Part shown: positions 56,501 to 64,000 of the stretch, piece by piece
Numbering within the stretch: position 1 is the stretch's first letter
Layout of the letters: the number at the start of each line of letters is the position of its first letter
From: Methylopumilus sp947499625
GTDB lineage: Bacteria; Pseudomonadota; Gammaproteobacteria; Burkholderiales; Methylophilaceae
NCBI GenBank assembly: GCA_965234475.1
Contig: OZ248397.1
Location: 434,001-498,000, forward strand
Direction of reading: 5' to 3'
Length of the DNA stretch: 64,000 bases
The notes under the pieces: model-generated
Seen by the model: only the letters and a program-made list of their open reading frames with translations
Database searches by the model: none
What the model was told of the DNA's origin: nothing
Program-made: the position numbers and the translations under genes

Positions 56501-57130
56501 ATGAAAAATTATTCTTTTATAAAATTTAGCCTTGTTTTACTTTTTATCCCAAACTTTTGTTTCGCAAAAGAGTGGAACTTTGATGTGTTTATGGATGGTA
56601 AATTGATTGGTGAGCATACTTTTCAATTAAAGGAAGAAGAAAAATTCCATCAGCTGATGAGCCAAGCAAACTTCAAGGTGACTGTCTTATCTATACCTAT
56701 TTATAAATATAAACATATATCGCAAGAGCTTTGGAATAAAAATTGCCTTCACTCCATAAGCGCTGTAACGCAAGATGGAGGTGATGAATATAAAGTTCTT
56801 GGAAAATTCGACACCAATACATTTAGGTTGATTGAGCCTGCAAAAGAAGCTTTTTCTGCTGAGTGCCCCATGACTTTTAGTTACTGGAATCCACTGATGT
56901 TAAAGCAAAGTAAATTATTAAATGTGCAGATGGGCGATTACGTTGAAGTGGAAATTAAAAGTTTAGGCAAGAAAATTATTAAAGTAAGAAATGAAAATCT
57001 AGAAGCCGACTCCTATCAACTAACAGCCCCTAAAATTAATATCCAGATTTGGTATAAAGATAATAAAGAGTGGGTTAAGTTGGAATCAATCACTCCGGAC
57101 GATCACCATATTTCCTATATTCTTAGGTAG
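56501..57130 (+). CDS. DUF6134-like exported protein
   Basis: ATG 56501 gives a signal peptide (FIKFSLVLLFIPNFCFA) before KEWNFDVFMDGKLIGEHTF. The rest shows beta-strand alternation and CPMTFSYWNPLMLKQSKLLN, a stretch I associate with the DUF6134 family. It has 209 residues. An in-frame upstream start would overlap the previous gene. Function unknown; co-transcribed with the preceding lipoprotein. Confidence 0.7.
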   Translation: MKNYSFIKFSLVLLFIPNFCFAKEWNFDVFMDGKLIGEHTFQLKEEEKFHQLMSQANFKVTVLSIPIYKYKHISQELWNKNCLHSISAVTQDGGDEYKVLGKFDTNTFRLIEPAKEAFSAECPMTFSYWNPLMLKQSKLLNVQMGDYVEVEIKSLGKKIIKVRNENLEADSYQLTAPKINIQIWYKDNKEWVKLESITPDDHHISYILR

Positions 57131-57134
57131 ATTA

Positions 57135-57220
57135 AGTGGCTCGAGTATTTTCGGGTCGGGATTTTTGGTACCAACGGAATAAAGATGAATTACAAAGTGT
57201 CAAAATTTTGACACTTTGTA
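57135..57220 (+). repeat. Repeat body ending in a perfect 30-bp palindrome
   Basis: GGGTCGGGATTTTTGGTACC and CGGAATAAAGATGAATTACA are a mutated body. The end 57191-57220 is a fully symmetric palindrome centred on GTCAAAATTTTGAC and extended by TACAAAGT on the left and its complement on the right. It is the longest symmetric member of the family here. Confidence 0.8.
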
Positions 57221-57316
57221 AAGTTAAGCTATTAAAATAATCCCTCAAATTTTGTTACATTCAAAACAGCTTTGATGATTCTTTATCTTAAGTTGTTGAA
57301 TTAAAAAAGGCCCCTT

Positions 57317-58654
57317 ATGAAGTTATTACTTAAAGCGTTATTTCTTACAATAGTATTTTTTACTAATGTTTTTTCGGCTCCAGTCTTCATTGTTCCCCAT
57401 TCACCTGGCTGGAAAGTTCAGCCTATTATTACTGTGGGTGAGGTTGCCGCTAATGGTTATGCCATGACTGGTGTGCCAGATGGTTTAGGTGTTTTTGCAA
57501 ATAACGACAGTACTTTTAGTTTGCTTATGAACCATGAGATTTCTAATGATAAAGGAGCTATTCGTGCGCATGGTGCCAAGGGTGCATTTGTTTCTCGCTG
57601 GGTTATTGATATTGAAAGTCTGAAAGTGAAAAGTGGGACCGACTTAATTAAATCAACTGTGCCAGCAGATTTGATTTTTAATCGATTTTGTTCTGCTGAT
57701 TTACCACCAATCTCGGCTTTTTATAATGCCGCGACTCGGAAGGGGTATAACGGGCAGCTATTTTTAAATGGTGAAGAAGATAAAGCAGGTGGCCGCGCTT
57801 TTGCGCACAATTTGGAAGGTGTTAGTTACTTAATGCCTGATTTTGGCCATATAGCATGGGAAAATTTATTGGCTAATCCTTCAAGTCAGGATTCTACTTT
57901 GGTCATTGGTTTAGATGATATTCAAGATGGTTTGCTATTAGTCTATCTTGGCAATAAAACGAAAGTGGGAAATCCGGTTGAACAATCTGGATTGGTTGGC
58001 GGGCAGTTATATGCGGTTAAAGTGATGAATGAGCGTTTTAGTTTAGTGCCCTTGACGGGATTGGCAAGTTTAGATGGCAAAGCTTTTAGGGATGAAGCTA
58101 AAAAACTGGGGGCCACTGGCTTTGCAAGGCCGGAAGATGGATCTTGGGATGTTTTAGATTCTAGCAAATTTTGGTTTGCCACGACCGACAAAATGGGAGG
58201 TGACAGCCGATTAAATCAATTGGTTTTTGATGATGTATCAAATCCTCTTCATGGCGGACGAATTAGTATTCCGCTGAGCGCACAAAGCATAGGTGCTGAA
58301 ATGTTCGACAATGTAGTTGTCGATGGTGATGGACGAGTGTTAGTGCAGGAAGACCCAGGTGAAAATACGCGCTTAGCAGTGATTTGGATGTATGAGCCCG
58401 CACTAAATAAAACAACTAAATTGTTTGAATCTAATCCGGAGTTATTTAAACCTGGAGCAGCTGATTTTATGACTATAGATGAAGAGCATTCAGGTATTGT
58501 TGAAATTACATCCTTGTTGCGCAAGGCCACATGGTTTGATGTCAAACGCAGGTATTATCTTGGGACCACGCAGGCGCATCTTGAACATAATGATACAAAG
58601 CTAGTTGAGCACGGGCAGTTGTGGTTGATATCAGGCCCATCACTAAAAAAATAA
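57317..58654 (+). CDS. Exported PhoX-like (DUF839) protein
   Basis: Signal peptide (LLKALFLTIVFFTNVFSA). PDGLGVFANNDSTFSLLMNH, LNGEEDKAGGRAFAHNLEG and FARPEDGSWDVLDSSKFWFA fit the DUF839/PhoX-type beta-propeller. PhoX is a calcium- and iron-dependent phosphatase, but the strict active-site residues cannot be verified here, so a phosphatase role is only possible. 445 residues. Somewhat higher GC than neighbours. Preceded by the 30-bp palindrome. Confidence 0.78.
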   Translation: MKLLLKALFLTIVFFTNVFSAPVFIVPHSPGWKVQPIITVGEVAANGYAMTGVPDGLGVFANNDSTFSLLMNHEISNDKGAIRAHGAKGAFVSRWVIDIESLKVKSGTDLIKSTVPADLIFNRFCSADLPPISAFYNAATRKGYNGQLFLNGEEDKAGGRAFAHNLEGVSYLMPDFGHIAWENLLANPSSQDSTLVIGLDDIQDGLLLVYLGNKTKVGNPVEQSGLVGGQLYAVKVMNERFSLVPLTGLASLDGKAFRDEAKKLGATGFARPEDGSWDVLDSSKFWFATTDKMGGDSRLNQLVFDDVSNPLHGGRISIPLSAQSIGAEMFDNVVVDGDGRVLVQEDPGENTRLAVIWMYEPALNKTTKLFESNPELFKPGAADFMTIDEEHSGIVEITSLLRKATWFDVKRRYYLGTTQAHLEHNDTKLVEHGQLWLISGPSLKK

Positions 58655-58667
58655 CTATTAAAAGTTT

Positions 58668-58833
58668 TTATTTATTAATACTTAATTTTTCTACAAGCCA
58701 TCCCGTAGTAAGCGGCTGAATAGTAATTGTGATTATGATTGCCATAGATGTTTCAGCAGCCATAATATCTGCGTGAGGGGTATTTAATTTAACCAACATA
58801 ATAGCTAATCCACCAGGACAATCAATTGTAAAA
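58668..58833 (-). pseudogene. 3' remnant of a sodium/proton antiporter-like gene
   Basis: The minus strand reads IDCPGGLAIMLVKLNTPHAD, then IMAAETSMAIIITITIQPLT and TGWLVEKLSIN. That resembles the last helices of CPA1-type cation antiporters (GPxGLA..., then a final AMxIxxTIxxQ helix). There is no start and no upstream part. An intact NhaD gene follows. I infer a decayed antiporter gene end; similarity is by eye only. Confidence 0.5.
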
Positions 58834-58899
58834 TGTTTGTTTATGTTTTTTTAATCTGTTAAATTCTAATTACAAACAATAACTTGTAAATTAAAAATT

Positions 58900-60183
58900 A
58901 TGCTTATTGCGCTCATTATTATTTTTGTGATTACATATGCTGCAATCACACTCGAACATTCTATAAAAATTAACAAATCAGCTACTGCATTATTGGGCGC
59001 CGGATTGTTATGGACTATTTATGCAGTTGCAACGGGCGATCATTTACTTGTAAGCCATCAATTAACTGAATCAATAGCCTCTACTGCCGAAATTGTTTTC
59101 TTCTTAATTGGTGCGATGACTATCGTTGAAGTAATAGATGCACATAATGGCTTTGAAGTTATTACATCTCGTATTAAAACTAAAAAGCTTTCGCATCTAT
59201 TGTGGATAGTTGGATTTTTATCTTTTTTCTTAAGTGCAGTATTAGATAATCTAACAGCTACCATAGTTATGATTTCGCTCACTAGAAAACTATTGCAAAA
59301 ACAAGAGGATAGACTTTTGTTTGCATCGATGGTAGTGATTTCAGCTAATGCCGGCGGTGCTTGGTCCCCTATTGGCGACGTCACAACCACAATGTTATGG
59401 ATTGGCGGACAGATTACAACACTCGCTATTATTAAAGGTTTATTTTTAGCTTCGTTAGTTAATTTGATTGCACCATTATTATTTGTAAGTCATTCAATGA
59501 AGGGTAAGCTTATTTCAACGCAAACTAAAACATACAATACTTCTTCAATGCTTACATCTAATTTTGAGCGAAATACGATGTTTTATTTTGGACTTGGTAT
59601 TTTGATTTTAGTACCCGTGTTTAAGACTGTCACTCATTTACCTCCTTTTATGGGAATACTTTTTGGCTTAGGTTTGCTTTGGTTAGTAGGAGATTTAATA
59701 CATTACAAAAAAGAAGATGCAGATAAGCAGCAATTTACTTTGGCTCACGCTTTGCATCGGATTGATATGACATCTATTGTTTTCTTTATTGGTATTTTAT
59801 TGGCTGTTGCAACGCTTGAACACAGCCATATATTGAATTCATTTGCAGCATTTTTAGATCAAGCGATTGGCAGACAAGATTATATTGTGACGCTGTTGGG
59901 TTTATTGAGTGCAGTTGTCGATAATGTGCCTCTTGTGGCAGCCTCAATGGGTATGTATGACCTAGCGCAATATCCAACTGATAGTTTTTTATGGGAATTT
60001 ATGGCTTACTGCGCTGGCACAGGCGGCTCAATACTTATTATTGGTTCGGCTGCTGGTGTTGCGGCAATGGGCTTAGAAAAAATACCATTCTTTTGGTACG
60101 TTAAAAAGATAAGTTGGTTAGCTTTAATTGGTTACTTTGCAGGTATTGCTACCTATATTATCCAATATAATCTAACTCATTAA
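58900..60183 (+). CDS. nhaD: Na+/H+ antiporter NhaD
   Basis: About eleven or twelve membrane helices in 427 residues. FSFFLSAVLDNLTATIVMIS (reading FLSFFLSAVLDNLTATIVMI) and VISANAGGAWSPIGDVTTTM are the paired half-helix signatures of the NhaD/ArsB family. A second set is LLSAVVDNVPLVAASMGMYD and YCAGTGGSILIIGSAAGVAA. NhaD exports Na+ in exchange for protons and could exploit the gradient made by the rhodopsins. A palindrome variant follows its stop. Confidence 0.93.
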   Translation: MLIALIIIFVITYAAITLEHSIKINKSATALLGAGLLWTIYAVATGDHLLVSHQLTESIASTAEIVFFLIGAMTIVEVIDAHNGFEVITSRIKTKKLSHLLWIVGFLSFFLSAVLDNLTATIVMISLTRKLLQKQEDRLLFASMVVISANAGGAWSPIGDVTTTMLWIGGQITTLAIIKGLFLASLVNLIAPLLFVSHSMKGKLISTQTKTYNTSSMLTSNFERNTMFYFGLGILILVPVFKTVTHLPPFMGILFGLGLLWLVGDLIHYKKEDADKQQFTLAHALHRIDMTSIVFFIGILLAVATLEHSHILNSFAAFLDQAIGRQDYIVTLLGLLSAVVDNVPLVAASMGMYDLAQYPTDSFLWEFMAYCAGTGGSILIIGSAAGVAAMGLEKIPFFWYVKKISWLALIGYFAGIATYIIQYNLTH

Positions 60184-60226
60184 AACCCCTCAAAATATTG
60201 GCTGGACTCTTTTGATCCTTGAATAA

Positions 60227-60245
60227 GCGTCAAAACTTTTTACGC
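60227..60245. repeat. Palindrome variant GCGTCAAAACTTTTTACGC
   Basis: One mismatched pair; 43 bases after the nhaD stop. Confidence 0.75.
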
Positions 60246-60341
60246 TAACTCAAAATGTAAATTCTTCTGTATGAATTAAAACGCCTAGCTTTAAGCTCAG
60301 CAGGTCTGCTTCGGTTAAATGAAGTGTGGTACACTATTTTT

Positions 60342-60656
60342 ATGTTCAAGCGCCTTTATAGTACTTTATGTTTAATCTTTTTGTTTGCATTTACTCAGCA
60401 AGCAGCGATTGCGCACGAAATTTCTCATGTAAAAGACTTTACCCACAAGACTGATTCACAGAATTCAGATATTAATTCTTGTAGTGAATGTATTAGTTTC
60501 GCAAAACTTACACATATTAATGATAGTGAATTTGCTTTCAGTCTTGAAGAGTTAAATCATCACACAGTATTTGTAGCCCAATCTAATTCATATCAATCCC
60601 TCACAGCAATTTACTTTGCTGCTCGCGCCCCACCTCAAACTTCAGTATTAAATTAA
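60342..60656 (+). CDS. Small exported Cys/His-containing protein, DUF2946-like
   Basis: ATG 60342 opens a signal peptide (LYSTLCLIFLFAFTQQAAIA). The mature part has HEISHVKDFTHK, SDINSCSECISFA (CxxC) and a Pro-containing end RAPPQTSVLN. Same architecture and position (70 bases before a TonB receptor) as the gene at 48753. Likely a small periplasmic metal-related partner. Confidence 0.65.
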   Translation: MFKRLYSTLCLIFLFAFTQQAAIAHEISHVKDFTHKTDSQNSDINSCSECISFAKLTHINDSEFAFSLEELNHHTVFVAQSNSYQSLTAIYFAARAPPQTSVLN

Positions 60657-60726
60657 CTTTAATTTAATTCCTTAAGTCTTTTAAGGGAGTTTGCGTCACT
60701 AAATTTTTTATTGAAGAGGTTCCAAA

Positions 60727-62724
60727 ATGGAACTTAAAAAAAATACATTCATATTATTTTTTATTTTGACTTGTCCAGCAGTCGCTGCGGATAAAGCAAT
60801 TTTAACTATACCCACCACAGCGGTGACCGGTAATCCTTTGGGTGTTAGTTCTGATCAAATGGTGATACCAATTTCCATTCTTAATGGTCGCGAACTTTCA
60901 TTAAAACGAGAAAACACTTTAGCTGAAACATTAAATAGCATTCCGGGTGTAAGCAACAGTTCCTTTGGCCCCTCAGCAGGGCGCCCCATGATCAGAGGAA
61001 TGGATAGTGATCGTATTAAGATCTTACAAAATGGCGTCAACAATTTAGATGCTTCCAATTTAAGTTTTGACCATGGTGTATCGATTGATCCTCTCATTAT
61101 TGAACAAATTGATGTCATTCGAGGGCCCGCCACACTTCTCTATGGGGGTGGTGCAGTGGGCGGAGTGGTAAATGCTATTGATCATCGAATCCCTAAAGAA
61201 AAATTTGAAGGTATTACAGGTCGGGGAGAAGTGCGTTACGGTGGAGCCAACTTAGAACAAAGTAATGCGGCAGTGATTGATGTGGGTACAGGGAATTTTG
61301 TGATGCACATGGATGCCTATAACCGAGATGCTAAAAACTTAAGGATTCCAGGCAATGCGGTTTCGGATAAAAAAAAAGCTACTAATTACACGACAGATCA
61401 TGGCATCAATAAACTTATTAATAGTCATTCAGAAACTCAAGGTGGTGCTATAGGAGCGTCTATCATTTTTGAGAGAGGTTATGCTGGTGTTAGTTATGCC
61501 AAGCATCTAATGAAATATGGCAGTCCATTAGAATCAGCAGTTTCTATTGATATGGATAATGATCGTTTTGATTTTGCATCTGAGATTAGGGATCTCGGCA
61601 CATTCTTTGATCGAGCCAAATTCCGTGCGGCTTATACTAACTATATGCACAAAGAAATTGAAGATGGTTCAATTAATACAACATTTAAAAACCAAGGTGT
61701 TGATGGTACATTTGAATTAGGCCATCAACCGATACTTAATATGAAAGGTGTTGTAGGTTTGCAATTCGAGAACGGAAAATTTCAAGCGTTAGGTGCAGAG
61801 GCTTTTGTTCCTTCATCTAACACTAATAGTCAGTCGGCTTATCTCTATGAAGAGTTACCCATCAACCAACATAAAGTAACTTTTGGTTTAAGACATGGAC
61901 AGCATGATGTGAACTCTAAAGGTGGTGAAAATTTTATAGCCGCTAACAAGAGTTTCAAAACAAATAATGGGGCGATTGGTGGGCTTTATACTTTAAATTC
62001 TGAATGGTCACTTACTGGCAACTTTAGTCACAATGAACGAGCACCTTCATACTTTGAGCTATATGCAGATGGTGTTCATACCGCAACTGGAGCTTACGAG
62101 CAAGGACAAGCTAATTTAAAGATTGAAAAATCGAATGGATTGGATGGTCAGATACGCTGGAAATCAGGACAAGATAGTTTGACTTTGGGAACGTATTACA
62201 CCAAGTTTTCAAACTATATTGGATTAAGATCAACGAATGTTGTAAATGGTGATTTCAACATATCTCAATTTTCGGGTATCAAAGCTGAATTTAAAGGGGT
62301 TGAGTTAGAAGGCAAGAGCATGCTCACTGATCACTTACAATTAAATGTAAGAGGTGATTATGTGGATGCCAAAGATAAAACAAATGGTGGTTACGTAGCT
62401 CGTATATCCCCACTTAAATTAGGCATAGGCCTTAAGTATGAATTTGATCACTTTGGGGCAAGAATGGATGTGCTCCATGCCTTTAAGCAAGATAACGTAG
62501 CGACAAATTTTAATTATCTGACAGGTAAAGAGCTTGTTACAGACGCTTATACAAATGTCAGTATCATGGCAACTTACAAATTGCCTACCCAATATAATTT
62601 AGAAGCCTTTACACGGGCTAATAATTTATTGAATGAAGAAATTAGAGAGCATGCTTCTTTCCTAAAAGATATAGCACCAATGGGTGGACGATCAATCATG
62701 TTTGGACTTCGAGGCGACTTCTAA
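60727..62724 (+). CDS. TonB-dependent receptor, ZnuD-like
   Basis: Signal peptide (FILFFILTCPAVA) then plug motifs ENTLAETLNSIPGVSNSSFG, RPMIRGMDSDRIKILQNGVN and IDVIRGPATLLYGGGAVGGV. SFDHGVSIDPLIIEQ resembles the ZnuD group of zinc receptors (SPDHA-like block). The barrel ends SIMFGLRGDF. 665 residues. A Zn or other divalent-metal substrate is likely from similarity and the upstream DUF2946-like gene. It is followed by a small membrane-bound hydrolase-like gene. Confidence 0.85.
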   Translation: MELKKNTFILFFILTCPAVAADKAILTIPTTAVTGNPLGVSSDQMVIPISILNGRELSLKRENTLAETLNSIPGVSNSSFGPSAGRPMIRGMDSDRIKILQNGVNNLDASNLSFDHGVSIDPLIIEQIDVIRGPATLLYGGGAVGGVVNAIDHRIPKEKFEGITGRGEVRYGGANLEQSNAAVIDVGTGNFVMHMDAYNRDAKNLRIPGNAVSDKKKATNYTTDHGINKLINSHSETQGGAIGASIIFERGYAGVSYAKHLMKYGSPLESAVSIDMDNDRFDFASEIRDLGTFFDRAKFRAAYTNYMHKEIEDGSINTTFKNQGVDGTFELGHQPILNMKGVVGLQFENGKFQALGAEAFVPSSNTNSQSAYLYEELPINQHKVTFGLRHGQHDVNSKGGENFIAANKSFKTNNGAIGGLYTLNSEWSLTGNFSHNERAPSYFELYADGVHTATGAYEQGQANLKIEKSNGLDGQIRWKSGQDSLTLGTYYTKFSNYIGLRSTNVVNGDFNISQFSGIKAEFKGVELEGKSMLTDHLQLNVRGDYVDAKDKTNGGYVARISPLKLGIGLKYEFDHFGARMDVLHAFKQDNVATNFNYLTGKELVTDAYTNVSIMATYKLPTQYNLEAFTRANNLLNEEIREHASFLKDIAPMGGRSIMFGLRGDF

Positions 62725-62728
62725 GCAT

Positions 62729-63193
62729 ATGGACACATTAAGTCATGCCTTATGGGGGTACGGATTATTTGGATACAAGCGATATCCTTGGACTGCGATT
62801 TTTTTTGGTGCAATGCCAGACTTAATTTCATTTGGCTTGTTTATCGTTATGAATATTGCAACAGGAAATTGGCATTTCGGTAAACCATCCTTAGAGTCTA
62901 TTCCAGATTGGCTCTTCATCACTTACTCACTCGGCCACAGCTTCATTATATGTTTACCAATCATCTATTGTATTTATCGCTTTAATCGAGCTTTGGCTAT
63001 GGCAATGTTGGCTTGGCCATTTCATATTGTCCTTGATTTTCCATTTCACTCAAAAGCTTTTTTCCCCACCCCAATTTTTTGGCCAATTTCAGATTTCAAG
63101 ATAGACGGTATTCCATGGTCACATTGGTACATCTGGTATCCAAACATTTTATTTCTTTCCATCTTGCTTATTTATCGCTTTAAGAAAAGATAA
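62729..63193 (+). CDS. Membrane protein, YdjM-like metal-dependent hydrolase family
   Basis: ATG 62729 begins MDTLSHALWGYGLFGYKRYP, with the DxxxH motif of YdjM/LexA-regulated membrane-bound hydrolase-type proteins. Helices contain SLGHSFIICLPIIYCIYRF and AWPFHIVLDFPFHSKAFFP (HxxxDxxxH). Those His and Asp suggest a metal site. 154 residues. It starts 4 bases after the ZnuD-like receptor stop. Confidence 0.65.
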   Translation: MDTLSHALWGYGLFGYKRYPWTAIFFGAMPDLISFGLFIVMNIATGNWHFGKPSLESIPDWLFITYSLGHSFIICLPIIYCIYRFNRALAMAMLAWPFHIVLDFPFHSKAFFPTPIFWPISDFKIDGIPWSHWYIWYPNILFLSILLIYRFKKR

Positions 63194-63332
63194 ATTAAAT
63201 TTATTTAAGCGCGCACTAAATCGATCTTTTCTGACTTCTATATTTTTTGTTGGCTATTAAGGTTTCAATTTGATAGTTAATACTTTACAATTGCCGAAAC
63301 CCTAAGCTTAATCTGAATTAGAGGCAATTATC

Positions 63333-64000
63333 ATGTCAGAAAAAAACAACATTGATAAGAAATTATCCAGCATCAAAAACTTGCTAGCTAAGCAAAATTT
63401 AGTCGGAAATCTCATTCATAGGCAAGAGATGTCTCGCCAAGATATTGTTGAATCTTTAATTCAAAAACAAAATTCAATTGAATTAAAAAGACTCATTAAA
63501 AAGCTTGAAGTGAATGAAATCGCTCGAATTCTAGAGGCTTTATTAGACCAAGAGCGTATCGTCGTTTGGGATCATATTGAGTCAAGCCGTCGTGACGATG
63601 TACTCCTTGAAGTTTCTGACGATATCCGCATGGACCTTGTGTCTGATGAAACTCCAAACAAAGAACAAATTACAGTCATTAGAGTCTTTGACCTCTTTAA
63701 AGGTCGCTTACGTCAGATACCCATTTACAGCAGAAAAGATCTCGAAAAGGCTAAGCCTATTTGGGTAGATCTTGTGACACCAGAAATTGAGCAGCTTGAA
63801 TGGGCAAGGGAGATTTTTGGCGCACACATCCCTAATCCGAACGAGCTCACAGATTTGGAGACAAGTGCGCGTTTTTATATTGAAGATAATGGTGAGATCC
63901 ATCTTCATTCTAATTTCTTGCTCGATACCACTAAAGAATCTAAGAATGTAACCGTCGCCTTTGTGCTTAAAGACAAAATACTATTTACAGTGAGAAACGA
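63333..64000 (+). CDS. CorA-type transporter with an MgtE-N-like N-terminus (3' end outside window)
   Basis: The first 100 residues (LIHRQEMSRQDIVESLIQKQ, IKKLEVNEIARILEALLDQE, VVWDHIESSRRDDVLLEV) resemble the superhelical MgtE N-terminal domain. From about residue 145, VDLVTPEIEQLEWAREIFGA and DLETSARFYIEDNGEIHLHS are the CorA cytosolic start. The membrane part (GMN motif) lies beyond the window. The fusion would be a Mg2+ or Co2+ channel with an added sensor domain. Start ATG 63333 follows GAGG at about 10 bases. Confidence 0.8.
   Translation, partial: MSEKNNIDKKLSSIKNLLAKQNLVGNLIHRQEMSRQDIVESLIQKQNSIELKRLIKKLEVNEIARILEALLDQERIVVWDHIESSRRDDVLLEVSDDIRMDLVSDETPNKEQITVIRVFDLFKGRLRQIPIYSRKDLEKAKPIWVDLVTPEIEQLEWAREIFGAHIPNPNELTDLETSARFYIEDNGEIHLHSNFLLDTTKESKNVTVAFVLKDKILFTVRN

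Overview
The window is AT-rich and bacterial, and reads as the chromosome of an aquatic, methylotroph-like betaproteobacterium. The closest picture I can infer is a Methylophilaceae member with a compact but repeat-laden genome. Support for this: a PQQ precursor peptide gene (pqqA) and a PQQ-type sugar dehydrogenase, a proteobacterial glnE, two rhodopsins with a complete retinal pathway, several TonB receptors and many lipoprotein or signal-peptide proteins. The taxonomic call is inference; there is no rRNA or complete tRNA gene here.

Layout. 1-2.5 kb: end of a chromate transporter, then a small metal-handling set (Cys/His-rich periplasmic protein, outer-membrane barrel, HMA protein, MerT-like protein). 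2.6-7.2 kb: flavin monooxygenase, MetY-like enzyme, 1-Cys peroxiredoxin and an SDR lacking the catalytic Tyr. 7.2-12.5 kb: Cry-DASH, PQQ-type dehydrogenase, three tiny membrane proteins, an exported HDAC-fold protein and a TerC protein. 12.9-22 kb: glnE, small unknowns (one secreted protein with a tandem repeat), tdh-kbl, ADP-ribosylglycohydrolase and msrB. 22-30 kb: msrPQ, msrA, a run of small proteins (DUF2805, DUF2256, HNH with an apparent frameshift, DUF3147, DUF429, DCC) and an FeS-type photolyase. 30-37.4 kb: the light-harvesting island, with green-tuned proteorhodopsin, strong terminator, xanthorhodopsin-like rhodopsin, then crtE-crtI-crtB-crtY-blh with tight spacing. 37.5-41.7 kb: Fur-boxed siderophore receptor, small HTH protein and orphan umuC. 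41.9-54.5 kb: an accessory zone in which short gene groups (mtnA plus class II aldolase, small unknowns, CDF-like transporter, DUF2946-TonB receptor, ferritin-like protein, PAS regulator, cytochrome c, pqqA) are separated by copies of one repeat family. 54.7-64 kb: DUF4399, a second CDF-like transporter, DUF4136-like and DUF6134-like proteins, PhoX-like protein, NhaD, a ZnuD-like receptor and the start of a CorA-type transporter.

How the genes work together. Light-related functions dominate: two proton-pump-type rhodopsins, retinal synthesis, two photolyase/cryptochrome proteins, and methionine-sulfoxide repair in both cytoplasm (MsrA, MsrB) and periplasm (MsrPQ). Metal handling is the second theme: three Cys/His-rich small exported proteins (two of them directly before TonB receptors), HMA and MerT-like proteins, two CDF-like proteins and a Fur-controlled receptor.

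The most unusual property is a dispersed intergenic repeat family. A full copy carries, in the reverse strand, the 5' half of a tRNA gene (acceptor strand, D arm, anticodon stem) with its upstream flank. Its other end is either a TCCGGA-containing tail or the palindrome GTCAAAACTTTTGAC. The palindrome also occurs alone, nearly always next to gene 3' ends. Other notable items are a duplicated small-protein module beside pqqA, a classical A-AAA-AAC slip site in the HNH gene, gene remnants (alternative oxidase, cation antiporter), a candidate small RNA and a DnaA-box pair.
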